Program-made: the position numbers and the translations under genes
The notes under the pieces: model-generated
The model's database searches: none
The model's input: the letters and a program-made list of their open reading frames with translations, nothing else
Told to the model about the DNA's origin: nothing
DNA from: Stratiolaelaps scimitus
Lineage: Eukaryota > Arthropoda > Arachnida > Mesostigmata > Laelapidae
Assembly: GCA_019614645.1 (NCBI GenBank)
Contig: JABWDB010000021.1
Location: forward strand, 4,883,501-4,947,500
Length of the DNA: 64,000 bases
Direction of reading: 5' to 3'
Part shown: positions 48,704-58,625 of the stretch, in pieces
How positions within the stretch are numbered: position 1 is the stretch's first letter
Layout: every line of letters begins with the position of its first letter

Positions 48704-51673
48704 TTATGGGGGGGGGGGGGGTGAGGACGACAATGTTCCGAGGAAGGCGATGGCATTGCCTCTCTGCACGGCGAGGGACAGCCGCTGCAGGAGGAAAGAG
48801 CCAGCGCGCTTGTCCCCGGTGGCGCGGATCAGCCTATGGTAGACCCCCTCGAGGAAGTTCGCAGTGAGAGGGCCGTGCCCGCCCAAGGTCTCAAAGGCAA
48901 GGGGGGAAAACAGGTGGGTTGCTTGGAGAGCGGCGTACTTCCTTAGCTTTGCCCGTTCCGCACGCGCTACTGCGTAACCGGGGATGGTTGCACAGTGGTT
49001 GACATAAGAGGGTGCTAGAGTGTCAACCACAGTGCCGTCCCAAACCAGGTGCTGCCCTCGATGGAAGGGGACAAGGGTGAGGCCGTCAGGGCGGCGGCCG
49101 TCAGAGGTGTCGAGGCCCTGTGGCTCCCTTGTGCAAGGAATACCGGCGGAGTGGAGGGCCCTCACGAGCGTGTCATTAAGCATCGTGTGTCGCGGATGGC
49201 GACCGGCGCTGCGTTCGCACGAAAGACCGTGATGGCCATTCGTTGCGACGGGGTCCCCGCAACGCTCGCAGCTGTGGGCCGCAACTACAGGGGCCCCGAG
49301 GCGAAGGCCCACACAGAAGCGGAGGGAGCGATCGTCTAGAGCAGTACCAAGGGACGAGGAGGGCAGCGCGTGGAGCCACGCCCCCGCACCAGGCCTGTCG
49401 ACAGCCCGGAGGCGAGCTTGGTCAGCAGCGTGTGGCGCAGAGGCCAGGAGGGAGTCCCGCAGCTCCTGGTGCAGGGCATCGGACCATGCCCGCTGCTTGC
49501 TCTGTTTGTCCGGAGGGACCCGAGCGCGGGCGCCCGTCTGGTCAAGGGCAGCTTCCTGGGAGGCGGAGAAGTGGGCGAGCGCCTCGGGGGGGAGGACTGT
49601 AGCGACCATGTCGGCAACCGCCGTGAGCGACGCGGCGTAGCAAACGTCGGCCAAGCGGCGAACACTGAGAATGCCGAGGCCCCCGAAGCGGACTGGAAGG
49701 GTAGCCTGCGACGCCGCCTCCGGAGGGAGCTGGAGGTTCAGGATCGTCGTCAGCGCGTCCAACACCAAGTCGTCATAATCGTGAAGGGCTGAAGCCTCAG
49801 TGCCGGCCGGGCATGTCCTAAGCAAGTGCTGCATGCGTGCCGCCGAGAAACAGGACCGAAGGAGGAACAGCCCCTGGTGAGCCGATAACAGGGGCAGTCG
49901 GTCGAGCATCACGGCCGTCCTCTCGAGGCAACGGTCCAATAGCGGCCGGATGGCCTCGTCCGTGAGAGGGGAGCCGACGAGCTCGAGGGACAACCTCTGA
50001 GTGAGACGGCATCCTGGGAGCGACCGCTGGAGGTCGGGCTGCGCGTCCAAAGAGAAGATCTCGCACTTAGTGGGGTTGAGGGCGAGGCCGCTGCGCCCCT
50101 CGTAGTCGAGTACTCGCTGAACGTCGGAGGCGACGGTCGCCGGATCACCTGCCAACGTTCCGTCGTCCATGTACCACAGCCGCAGACGCGACTGGAGGGA
50201 CACAGCGAGGGGCCGGAGGGCCAGGCAGAAGAGGGCTGGGCCCAGCGGGTCCCCCTGCTGGACCCCGCACTCTGAGCTGATGACGGCGTTGTCCATGATC
50301 AGATGGGAGGGACCACGATAGGCCAGGTCGACCAGAGGGAAGAGCCCAGGGACGTGCTCAGCAACCTCCCGCAGAACGAGATCTCGACGGACCGTGTTGA
50401 AGGCATTGCGAAAATCAAGCTTGACCAGGGCCGCGTCCGGATGAGCGTGGATGAAGGCGCGAGCCGCGTGAGCAGCGATCTCCGTCCCAGACGCCTGGCC
50501 GCAACCCAACTGGGTTGGGCCGAGCAGGGTCACGACCGTGTCCCTCTCGTTGACCCAGGCTATCTTAGCAGCCAGGCGACGAATCGTGCTGGAGCAGGCG
50601 ATGGGCCGTATCGACCCGTCCTTTTTCTTGAGGGCGATGAGGCGCGCGCCGAAGAGTATAGGCCGTAGCGCCGATGGAACCGTGCCGGCCCGCATGCAGT
50701 CGACCACCTTAGCGAGGGCCTTGGCGAGGGCAGTGGCGACGGCTCCGAGTGCCGGAGAGAGCAGGTCCCTGAGATGACGCGGCCGAAGGCCATCGGGGCC
50801 GGCTGACGAGCTCGGGGGGAAAGAGGAAACGGCCGCAAAAACCTCATCGGTTGACGTTGGGGCAATGTCGACCTGCGGGGGACGGACGGGGAAGGCGTAA
50901 TCAGGAGGGGCGGGGGGGTGCTTCGCCCTGAGGGCGTGGAGAGCCTCAGCCGAGTCCGTGGCCGAGTCGGTAGAGCACAGGGCCCGGGCGGCACCAGAGA
51001 TGTCACCCTCGGAGAGTTTTTGGGTGGCTATACGCGCAGCCATCTGGCCCGTATCCGTGGGCGGAGGACGAGGGCCGCGGGGGAGTTGACGACGCAAGCG
51101 GTACTCCAAGCGCGCCCCAGCACGGAAGGCCGCTAGGTTTCCCCGAATCACGGCTGGGAGGGAGCGGGAGGTGTCGCCTTTGTCCGGCATCTGCAAGACC
51201 ACTCGGGCGAAAGCCAGGAGCGCTTCCCAGGAGGAGACGTCGTTATTGGAATGAACGTCCCGGAGCACGTCTGTGAGGGCCACGGCGACTAGGGAACGCG
51301 TAGCCTTCGGGACAATACTGAAGACTCGGGCCTCACGCATGGCCGCCTGTAGTCGTAGCTCGAGCGGTTGGGGCGCTGGACTCGGCTGAGGCACCGAACG
51401 GACCTCCGGGTGCCGCACCGTTATGTGCCTGTTGAGACCGCGCCGGGTGAATCTGCCCTCGCAATGCGGGCACGGTACACGCGGGGGGCCTGTGGCGTCT
51501 CGGGCTGAAGCGGCACGACGGGCTGCGGTGGCGTCTCGGGCTGCGGTGGCGTCTCGGGCTGCGGTGGCGTCTCGAGCTGGGGTGGCGTCTCGAGCTGGGG
51601 TGGCGTCTCGAGCTGGGGTGGCGTCTCGGGCTGGGGAGGCGTCGCGAGCTGGGGCGATGGGACCTGGGTTCAT
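48704..51673 (-). CDS. LINE ORF2: C2H2 finger, reverse transcriptase, restriction-like endonuclease
   Basis: The product is 989 aa and starts at the ATG inside the ATGA overlap with the ORF1 stop. Residues 9-60 are about nine ARDATP-type hexapeptide repeats. A C2H2 finger follows (C68-x2-C71-x11-H83-x4-H88), as in R2-group proteins that recognise target DNA. Reverse transcriptase motifs are LKKKDGSIRPI, then KLDFRNAFNTV with catalytic D420, GVQQGDPLGPALF, and YMDD at 501-504; most LINEs have F/YADD there. The C-terminal part has a CCHC knuckle (C802, C805, H814 or H815, C819) followed by RPDG at 861-864 and WDGTVVD at 878-884, the PD-(D/E)xK restriction-like endonuclease. No apurinic-type endonuclease is present. 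The C terminus is a run of prolines encoded by a 14-C tract just before the TAA. All key residues are present, so the enzyme is predicted active. Confidence 0.93.
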   Translation of the reverse strand: MNPGPIAPARDASPARDATPARDATPARDATPARDATAARDATAARDATAARRAASARDATGPPRVPCPHCEGRFTRRGLNRHITVRHPEVRSVPQPSPAPQPLELRLQAAMREARVFSIVPKATRSLVAVALTDVLRDVHSNNDVSSWEALLAFARVVLQMPDKGDTSRSLPAVIRGNLAAFRAGARLEYRLRRQLPRGPRPPPTDTGQMAARIATQKLSEGDISGAARALCSTDSATDSAEALHALRAKHPPAPPDYAFPVRPPQVDIAPTSTDEVFAAVSSFPPSSSAGPDGLRPRHLRDLLSPALGAVATALAKALAKVVDCMRAGTVPSALRPILFGARLIALKKKDGSIRPIACSSTIRRLAAKIAWVNERDTVVTLLGPTQLGCGQASGTEIAAHAARAFIHAHPDAALVKLDFRNAFNTVRRDLVLREVAEHVPGLFPLVDLAYRGPSHLIMDNAVISSECGVQQGDPLGPALFCLALRPLAVSLQSRLRLWYMDDGTLAGDPATVASDVQRVLDYEGRSGLALNPTKCEIFSLDAQPDLQRSLPGCRLTQRLSLELVGSPLTDEAIRPLLDRCLERTAVMLDRLPLLSAHQGLFLLRSCFSAARMQHLLRTCPAGTEASALHDYDDLVLDALTTILNLQLPPEAASQATLPVRFGGLGILSVRRLADVCYAASLTAVADMVATVLPPEALAHFSASQEAALDQTGARARVPPDKQSKQRAWSDALHQELRDSLLASAPHAADQARLRAVDRPGAGAWLHALPSSSLGTALDDRSLRFCVGLRLGAPVVAAHSCERCGDPVATNGHHGLSCERSAGRHPRHTMLNDTLVRALHSAGIPCTREPQGLDTSDGRRPDGLTLVPFHRGQHLVWDGTVVDTLAPSYVNHCATIPGYAVARAERAKLRKYAALQATHLFSPLAFETLGGHGPLTANFLEGVYHRLIRATGDKRAGSFLLQRLSLAVQRGNAIAFLGTLSSSPPPPP
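48708..48721. repeat. 14-bp G/C homopolymer at ORF2 C terminus
   Basis: This run of 14 G on the plus strand encodes the terminal prolines of ORF2. Length change here would shift only the last residues and the stop codon. It is also a place where assembly errors are likely. Confidence 0.9.
51494..51649 (-). repeat. In-frame 18-bp minisatellite in ORF2 N terminus
   Basis: Near-identical 18-bp units (plus-strand reading GGTGGCGTCTCG followed by AGCTGG or GGCTGC) encode ARDATP/ARDATA hexapeptides between the ORF2 start and its C2H2 finger. The unit length is a multiple of three, so copy-number change keeps the frame. Confidence 0.85.
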
Positions 51674-53127
51674 GAAGAACGGGGGGGATTGAGAGCGGCT
51701 AGGAGGGGGGCGAGCTGACGCTGAAGCTGGAGGAGAGGGGCCAAGACCTCAGCGAGGGACCTCAAGGCTGCGACGATGCCTGGCACCGCTGGCGCGGCCG
51801 TGGGGCGCCGAGGCTCCGCGCGGGCAGGTCGACCAGGGGCGGCTCGACGGGGGGCAGGTCGACGGGGGGCAAGCCGGCAAGGGGCGGGCCGACAAGGGGC
51901 AGGCCGACGAGGAGCAGGCCGACGAGGGGCGGGGCGGCGCGACGGGGCGGGGATCGCCCTCGGGTTCGGCAGCAGGACCATGGGGACCTGAGCACCGTCG
52001 GAGGGGACCACAATACCCCGAGCCGCCGCAGCGTACGAGCGGGCTGGCGCCTGGGTCGACACCGGGGCCTCGATGAGCATAATGGACGCTAGGGGTGAGG
52101 TGTCCTTCACCTGTTCGAGGACCCTGGCCTCAGTCACGAGCCGCTGACGCTCGCGGAGGTAGGCCGCCCGAGGGCACGACGCCGAGCCCGAGCGATGGGC
52201 ACCCTTGCAGTTGACGCAGCGGGCAGGACGGGCGCAGGAGGCGGCGAGGTGGCCGGCTTCACCGCAGTTGCTGCAGGCCCTAGGCAGTGAGCACCGTGCC
52301 GCGATGTGGCCCGACCGGCAGCAGTTGAAGCAGAGTGGTGGCCGGTCAGGCTCCAGGACGACCGGATGGGACCTGTAGCCGAGGAACACCGAGGCAGGAG
52401 GCGGCCCGCTGAAGGTGAGCAGGACGGGCCGAGGCGAGCGACGAGCCGGGCCGGGCGCGGCGGGTAGGCGGCGGGCGGAAGTGACGCCGAGGGGTGAGAG
52501 TTCAGCCAGGATCTCGGCGTCGGTAAAAGCCGCGCAGACGTTCGTGATGCGGGCCGTGGTGCTTGAGAGGGCCGAGCAATGAGCGGTCACAGGGACGCCT
52601 CCGAGGGTCGTTAGCGTCAACGCCTTGCGGGCGAGCTCAAGGGTCGGCGCCCAAATGATGAGCCCGTCGGCGCCACCAGCCGGGGTGCAGCCCGGGAGAG
52701 CCTCATGCGCGCTCTTAAAAAGGGCGAGCATCTGGCCCTGCTCGAAGGCGGGGGAAGGCCCGCCGGCCCCGACCGCCTTGCCACGGACGGTCACCTTGAA
52801 TAGTCCGTGGGACCTTGCGTTGAGGCCTGCCCGGAGGGCTTCCAGTGCGCGAGCCTCACGGCCCGCGCGACGCTTGGCGTCCTTCGTCCGCTGCTCCGTG
52901 AACGGTGCAGCGTTCTCCCTCGCGTCGTCATTCCCAACGACAGCGACCTCGTCGGCCGCTCCAGACCTCGCCCTCTTCAAGGGCGGCACCCTCGTCACGT
53001 CGTCCGGAGGCATCACCCCACCACCCAGCACAGAACACGAAAACACGCTAACACGGAAACACTCAAACACGGAAACACTTTCAGAGAGCTGGCTGGCAGC
53101 AGCTTCGTCGTTCGCATATGACCCCAT
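51670..53127 (-). CDS. LINE ORF1: gag-like zinc-knuckle nucleic-acid-binding protein
   Basis: The product is 485 aa from the first ATG, which has an in-frame stop just upstream. An internal ATG at 53011-53013 (Met39) would give 447 aa and may be the true start, because residues 15-34 are encoded by a GTGTTTCCGTGTT-like repeat that looks like 5' UTR. Residues about 150-262 resemble the RRM-like part of arthropod I/Jockey ORF1 proteins, ending in a PLCFNC junction. Three zinc knuckles follow: C266-x2-C-x4-H-x4-C279, C285-x2-C-x4-H-x4-C298, and a variant C304-x2-C-x3-H-x6-C318. Residues about 396-442 are tandem RRPAP-type repeats, and the last 43 residues are leucine-rich and probably helical. 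By family knowledge such proteins coat the element RNA and form the RNP with ORF2. The stop overlaps the ORF2 start. Confidence 0.85.
   Translation of the reverse strand: MGSYANDEAAASQLSESVSVFECFRVSVFSCSVLGGGVMPPDDVTRVPPLKRARSGAADEVAVVGNDDARENAAPFTEQRTKDAKRRAGREARALEALRAGLNARSHGLFKVTVRGKAVGAGGPSPAFEQGQMLALFKSAHEALPGCTPAGGADGLIIWAPTLELARKALTLTTLGGVPVTAHCSALSSTTARITNVCAAFTDAEILAELSPLGVTSARRLPAAPGPARRSPRPVLLTFSGPPPASVFLGYRSHPVVLEPDRPPLCFNCCRSGHIAARCSLPRACSNCGEAGHLAASCARPARCVNCKGAHRSGSASCPRAAYLRERQRLVTEARVLEQVKDTSPLASIMLIEAPVSTQAPARSYAAAARGIVVPSDGAQVPMVLLPNPRAIPAPSRRPAPRRPAPRRPAPCRPAPCRLAPRRPAPRRAAPGRPARAEPRRPTAAPAVPGIVAALRSLAEVLAPLLQLQRQLAPLLAALNPPRSS
51800..51945 (-). repeat. In-frame 15-bp repeat in ORF1 C-terminal region
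   Basis: Tandem 15-bp units encode RRPAP/CRPAP/GRPAR pentapeptides near the C terminus of ORF1, between the zinc knuckles and the leucine-rich tail. The stretch is very basic and proline-rich and could contribute to RNA binding (inference). Confidence 0.75.
53030..53085 (-). repeat. GTGTT-rich tandem repeat at LINE 5' end
   Basis: Read on the minus strand, several degenerate GTGTTTCCGTGTT/GTGTTTTCGTGTT units lie between the first ATG and Met39 of ORF1. Such repeats are common in LINE 5' UTRs and favour the internal ATG as the real ORF1 start. Confidence 0.55.
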
Positions 53128-53130
53128 CGA

Positions 53131-55393
53131 TTAAAATGATGTTTCTGTTAATGACTTGCTACTTTTGCTTAAGATGATGTGTTAGTTTGTCGCTCACCTT
53201 TATTTCCATTTATTTGTTACGTTGATTCTATTTGTCAACTTTGATTCAAGATAAACTTTACCGTCTCGTATCGACGACACCACGGTTTTATCAGGCGTAA
53301 CATACGCAGCGGGCTGGTTCCAATCAAGGCGCTAGGCTTCAAGCTGTTGGATGATACACACGGAATCTTTTGAGCTACCTTGGTGTCCTCCAGCCAGACG
53401 ATTGCACTGGAATACCGTGGCATATTGCTGAGCTCTCTTCTCTGTTTCTCTGTCATGTCCTGACTACCTCCGTGTCGAGGGCCCGGTCGGTCGGTCGGTT
53501 GAATCGCGTTCGTCATTCGCGTATGGAGATGTAGAGTCGCCTAAGTGCGGAAGCCACCTAGCGACAATATCTCTCTTCCTCGCTCGCTCGTTCGCCAGCG
53601 AGCCACCCAGCCGGAAGGTGTTCCCAGCTATTGTCACTGTGATTTCCTATATGATAGATCTGAGAACGAATGTTCAGCCCAGAGCCTGTCCCAATTCCGA
53701 TGGTCACCCGCCGCTCGCGGGCCAGCCAGAAGGACGGCACACAGCCGGTTCTCGTTGTCCTCGAAGGGAGTGGACAATGTCCGTTTATTCGCGCGTCTCG
53801 CAGTCCTAGCGAGGCACCGCGGAGGCCAGAAAAGATGAGATATCGCTCGGAAAACTGCTGCTGTTCCTGTCCGCCGGTGGGAGTTGGATTTGTGAGCTGT
53901 AGCCAAGGGAGCGAGCATACGGCATAGAAGTGCTCTCCACTTTGACTCTAGCTTTGGTGGTGTTTCTGAACGTGGTGGGTGGATAACGATCCAGGCCGAC
54001 CTGCCGGCCATCAGCCAGTCAGAAAAGCACATAGAGGCACAGGCTGTGCATGGTCTGTTTCTGTAGTTCCACTCAAACCGTACCAGTGGTGCTGGTGGTG
54101 GTACTATGGTCCCCGTAGTCGCAAGGGCGTATCATTATTCATTGCGCTTACCGCTCATTATTATATGAGCTGCGTTACCCCGACGACGTTGGCGTCAGGA
54201 GGCGGACACGGACGAGCTCGTGTCGACCTGTGAAGGTGGCGCAAACTCCATTTCGTACTGTTGCTCAACGCTGCTTTGCACACATCTATCTTTTGTAGCT
54301 AAAAGAAGCGCGGTGCTTTTATGAGAGCGATGAGCCCAGCCAGCGTGAGAGCGCATCTCGAGATACAAACCAGCTCTGACACGTTTATACACATGGCGAC
54401 GAACATCATCTCAGCCGGGAGCTCAACGAGCGACGAAAGGCAATATAAATAAACAGGCATATTATACATATATATATATATAGCAGTTAAGGGTTGATGC
54501 ACGCAATGGCATAATTTATAAGCGGTTGTTGCTACAATTTTCGGGTGGAGTCCCGGCTTTCATCGCAGAATGCGCAGTCGTTCATTGCGAATAAACTTGG
54601 TGGTGATACGTTTTTTGTCTCGTTTTTACTGCCGCCACCATTATCAAATTTATAGTCTCGCATATATTTTGATTAGGAATATAATGTGGCAGATGGGCAG
54701 ATGTGTTGAACGTATGAAGGAACCTCCAATGGACAGAGGAAATTTCAGCGATTAGATTCATTCTAATCATCATAACTGTAGAGAAGTGGGACTGAAAACA
54801 ATCGATCGAGGTGCATTCATAAAAGGCCACTATGACATAGACATATTTGGTCTACCTAAATTTCTGACGGTAGTCGGGGGAATTATTTTCGTTGTCTCCT
54901 TATTATATATATATATATCTAAGAGCTGATCCCACAGGCGAAAATTCGAGATGGCGGTTGGAACACCGTGACGTGCACAATGCATAGGCTATATCTGACG
55001 CTGTAGACATAATACATTTCATGCGAGGCAGCATTGACAGAATACATATATATATTTTTTTCTGTCAATGTTAATATGCGTGTAATGTTATATATGTGTG
55101 TGTATATATTACACACAAATAATGAGTGAGGCTCGTAAAGCTAACGTCGCCTCTCGTTATACTAGCGCATGCACTCAGTAGTTGCTTTTTTCAAGCGTCA
55201 ACCAGCGGCTTATGTCGCCCCGATCGGATTATTGTCCCCCTACAAGTGTAATACTAACCGACATTTCAAGTCACTTAGCCAAGCTTCTTTTTTTGCAACG
55301 TTCAAAAAATCATTAGAATATCAAGTAACGGCGCCAGCAGCAGCAGCAGCAATAACAGATATAGCAATATATCTATAATCGCATAGCCAAATA
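53131..55393. other. LINE 5' flank, no gene recognised
   Basis: AT-richer flank begins at about 53130. ORFs on both strands overlap around 53545-54032; none is convincing. Confidence 0.45.
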
Positions 55394-55807
55394 ATGAAGG
55401 CATTCGGATGGATTGATTTATCTATAGTATTGCTCTCACCGCTGATGCATGCGGCTATTCGAGATAGAAAGGCTGTTCGGGTGAAGATCCGAGCTGCCGC
55501 GTCGAGTCAAGTGAAAACAGTCCGCCGCCGCCGCCGCCGCACACAGAGCGAAAAAAAGTGGCTACGGCACCGCGCGGCAGCTCGGCTTGCGATTTCACGT
55601 TACTGTAATAATAATAATAATAATAATAGTGGTAGCTACAATAGTCGTCTCTACTCTCCCTGCCTTGCCTGCATCTCTCCCACCCGCGTGTCCTGTATTG
55701 TCCATCATTGCTCGCTGATGCTGACTCTATTGGCCATTGCCAAAACTACGGTTATAACCGTGAGAACCGAGACTTCGCTGCGTTTGCGCGTTCTTCAACG
55801 CCGGTGA
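55394..55807 (+). CDS. 137-aa ORF with R6 and N7 runs
   Basis: ATG ORF with a hydrophobic start (LSIVLLSPLMHAA), a basic segment containing R6 from (CGC)6, then N7 from (AAT)n, then a Cys-containing hydrophobic tail. The runs are microsatellites, so much of the length may be fortuitous. Confidence 0.2.
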   Translation: MKAFGWIDLSIVLLSPLMHAAIRDRKAVRVKIRAAASSQVKTVRRRRRRTQSEKKWLRHRAAARLAISRYCNNNNNNNSGSYNSRLYSPCLACISPTRVSCIVHHCSLMLTLLAIAKTTVITVRTETSLRLRVLQRR

Positions 55808-56049
55808 TGGCGTCGGCAGCAGCAGCAGTAGCAGCATGAGAGGCAGTGGCGGTCGAGGAAGAGGCGATAGGTTGGTTGGCAGGCAATGGCTGCCATCAGC
55901 GAGTCACCAGGCCCAATAGAAAACGCATAATATCCAATGACAGACAGGCCGTGACAGCCGTAGTCGCGAGAAGCAAGTGAGCCAGGGAGTCGGATCGGGT
56001 ATTCTTCGTTTATTTGCAACCGGCCAGCAAAAGGGTAGCTGCACACAGC

Positions 56050-56073
56050 ATATATATATATATATATATATAT
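56050..56073. repeat. (AT)n microsatellite
   Basis: 24-bp TA tract. Similar short tracts occur at 1940-1955, 5351-5373, 16706-16723, 39690-39709, 39899-39925, 43869-43895 and 54467-54482. Confidence 0.95.
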
Positions 56074-56670
56074 CTATTACCTCTCCCTTGCTAACTCGAT
56101 CTATCTACCATCCATGCCTTCGTCTGGTGTCGTGGGCACGCGCAACTGGCTGAACGCTGGTGTCGTTACGCGGCTAGAGACAGCGTTTCACCGCTGCACC
56201 TGGCGTTGCGACCGGTCTGGCTTTACCGTTCCCGTGAGTGTCACAACAAAGGTTTCACTTTTCACAGAAGTTCTCTGCTCAACGACCCGACGACTGGTCG
56301 GCTCCCAGAGCCACCGACGCCACAACGACGCCAATTCGTAGTCAGCGCTGCAGAGAATGCTGCAGGGAAGTATCAAGTCGATAGATAGATAGTGGGTGAA
56401 TGGTGTCGTAGATGAGTTGCGCAGCAGGCGAGACCGAGCGGGGTGGTCATGACGGTGGCGGTGGTAGTGTTTGTGTGGGGGGGGCTAAAAATGACTGCAC
56501 TTTTTGTGCTAGATCCCTTTTTTCTGCTCGAGACGAATATCGGCCGAATCAAGCAAACGTCCACGACGATGGCGACGACGAAGTTGCCAACGGGAGTAGC
56601 AGGCATCGATAGACAAGCAATAGTAACGGCGTGGATGCATAGATGGAAAGTAATGCAAATGGTCACCTAA

Positions 56671-56690
56671 CTACTGTATGTTTGAATAAA
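56671..56690 (+). repeat. 20-bp match to the LINE 3' end
   Basis: Twenty bases ending in TTTGAATAAA are identical to the minus-strand sequence at 48667-48686, the last bases of the LINE. Sequence on either side does not match. It could be a tiny 3' remnant, a preferred target sequence or a shared polyadenylation region. A 20-mer match is unlikely by chance in 64 kb, though it is AT-rich. Confidence 0.5.
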
Positions 56691-58130
56691 TCTTATTATG
56701 ATTCAGTTAAATGGTCACAAAGAATGGAGCGCAGCTGGCAGCGTCAATGAGTAGCGACGTTGGCGGAATACCACAGAGATTTGCTACACAAACTCGTTGA
56801 TTGGTACCGAGATGCGAGTTGATTCGGTGACAACCGAACAAGCTGGGGCACACACTAGCCCATTGGACAATAACATAATCAAACTGTCGCAATGGGAAGA
56901 GGCTTATTGTCACGACCTCTGTGTTAAATGATTGTTAAATGTTGATAAACTTGCTGTCACCACACGAGCGTAAGTCGGGCTGACCTTTTTAGATTGTTGA
57001 TTTCTCCTCTCGTTTCATTAATTACAAAAAACTATAACCATTAGTCTTTTCTGGTTCATGCTGAGAATGCTTCGCTTCGCATTTGCGACATTGACAAAAT
57101 ACTCATTGCAATAATGCTGAGCAGTAATCTGTTAGCTGCAGTGTACATACGTTTTTTACGTCGTGCGGACTACACAGATGGACCAGATCGGACTTATGCT
57201 GGTGTTGAGCGAGGATTGCTCTCACCTTCGGCTAATTGTAAAATAAAAGCCTGTCGAGGTGATGAGCGCGCCGTAATAAACTAGAAGGAGAAAACAAAAC
57301 AACAAGGCAGTAGCTTACGAAACATAATTCGCCCTGCTAAACATCTCTCAATAATAAGAAGGACTTATTATGGATTATTTGACGGAACATCTTCTCCATC
57401 TTTTTGGTGCGCTCACGTCAAAATGATGATCTGTCCCTCGGTATGAAATTTCAGGATCTCGTACTGTTCTACGCTAAACTGAAATACTCCGAATATTTTC
57501 TCAGTGTAAATGTTCAATTCTGGACTGAAATCGTTAATTTCGAGAAAATTACCAATTAGTGAGTGCTCGATATTGGTACAGCAGTTTCGCTAAGTGGGCG
57601 CTATTCTATGCGGCTCGATGAAGTGGGGAAACGACGCCAGCGAGCTAAATACGCCAAGCTTGACTGATTACGACGTTAAGAGAGAGCGCGTTCACATCAT
57701 TATTACCATGGATTAGCGCACTGATCGAGCACAAATCTTCAGAGGAGGCGGTGCAATAGAAAGATGGGGACCGAATATCAAGCAGAAGCTGAACGGACCT
57801 AGCGGAAGAGTGCCTCGATATTAGCTAAGCGCTATAAGAGGCTACACTCTTTCAGCAACTGATGGCGAATTTTTTCTCTACTCGTAGAAGGTACGCACGT
57901 CAAGCAGTGGGGAGGGAATTAGACAATAATTATTCGCTAGAGAGATGCTAGGTGATATATTTGGTCGATTATGTTGACTCTGTCTAGCAAGTGGCGTATA
58001 TATGTCATTTACTGAGTTAATGAAGTTGCCTTGTTTCCGGATCAAAGGAACACCAAGTGTCATTGATTCGTATATTACTGCAACGACTGCTAATAAAAAC
58101 ACTCTCAAAACACTATTATTTCCGTCTATG

Positions 58131-58202
58131 ATATATATATATATATATATATACATACATACATACATACATATATATATATGATCTATATATATATATA
58201 TA
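58131..58202. repeat. Compound (AT)n/(CATA)n microsatellite
   Basis: An AT tract passes into about six ACAT units and back into AT tracts. The whole can fold on itself because TA repeats are self-complementary. Confidence 0.95.
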
Positions 58203-58625
58203 GATTGCTCAAGTCTGCTTTTGCTCACTGTCAGGTTGGGCGGGCAGAGCTGTTAAGAAACGTCGGCAGAGGTAAGGGATGGCCTGTATCTCGTAGTCGA
58301 TGGGCAAAAGAACATTGCTCAGGCAGATCATCAAGATTATGGTCCGTGATGGATGCCGGCACCAATCCAGGCCAACAGCCGACAGCTGCACGGCCTCCTC
58401 ACGCAAGCTGGCCCGACGCTCGATCTGCACCCACCTCACGGGAACCACCAACAAGACAGGTCGAACGGGCATCCATCCTGGGTTTTTATCATACACAAGC
58501 TTAACTCAATGACGTGAACTGCATTGAGATCTATTCGCAATCTCAATACACTCCATTGGTCTGCCCACCTAGTTATTCTGCTGGTTGCACCATTAGTACC
58601 GCTTTGATTCGATCATTATGCACGT

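Larger units (their letters stand above)
48667..53130 (-). mobile_element. Full-length two-ORF non-LTR retrotransposon with R2-type endonuclease
   Basis: This is a compact LINE of about 4.46 kb on the minus strand with two long intact ORFs that overlap by ATGA. Its base composition is clearly GC-rich, and this changes abruptly to the AT-richer flank just above 53127 and below about 48700, which I used to place the ends. The 5' end lies at or just before the ORF1 start. The 3' end is taken as the AATAAA motif at 48667-48672 (minus strand), only about 37 nt after the ORF2 stop. I see no long poly(A) tail, no LTRs and no convincing target-site duplication. The lack of stops or frameshifts in 4.4 kb suggests a recent insertion. 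The architecture (gag-like ORF1; C2H2, reverse transcriptase and C-terminal restriction-like nuclease in ORF2) implies target-primed reverse transcription. The assignment to an RLE-bearing LINE is firm; the clade is not. Confidence 0.9.

Noticed and set aside
49020..49792. ORFs on the plus strand and in other minus frames within the LINE
   Set aside because: They are shadows of the GC-rich ORF2; the RT and nuclease motifs fix the true frame.
53128..53170. Target-site duplication for the LINE
   Set aside because: I compared the sequence after the 3' AATAAA with the 5' flank and found no convincing direct repeat, so none is annotated.
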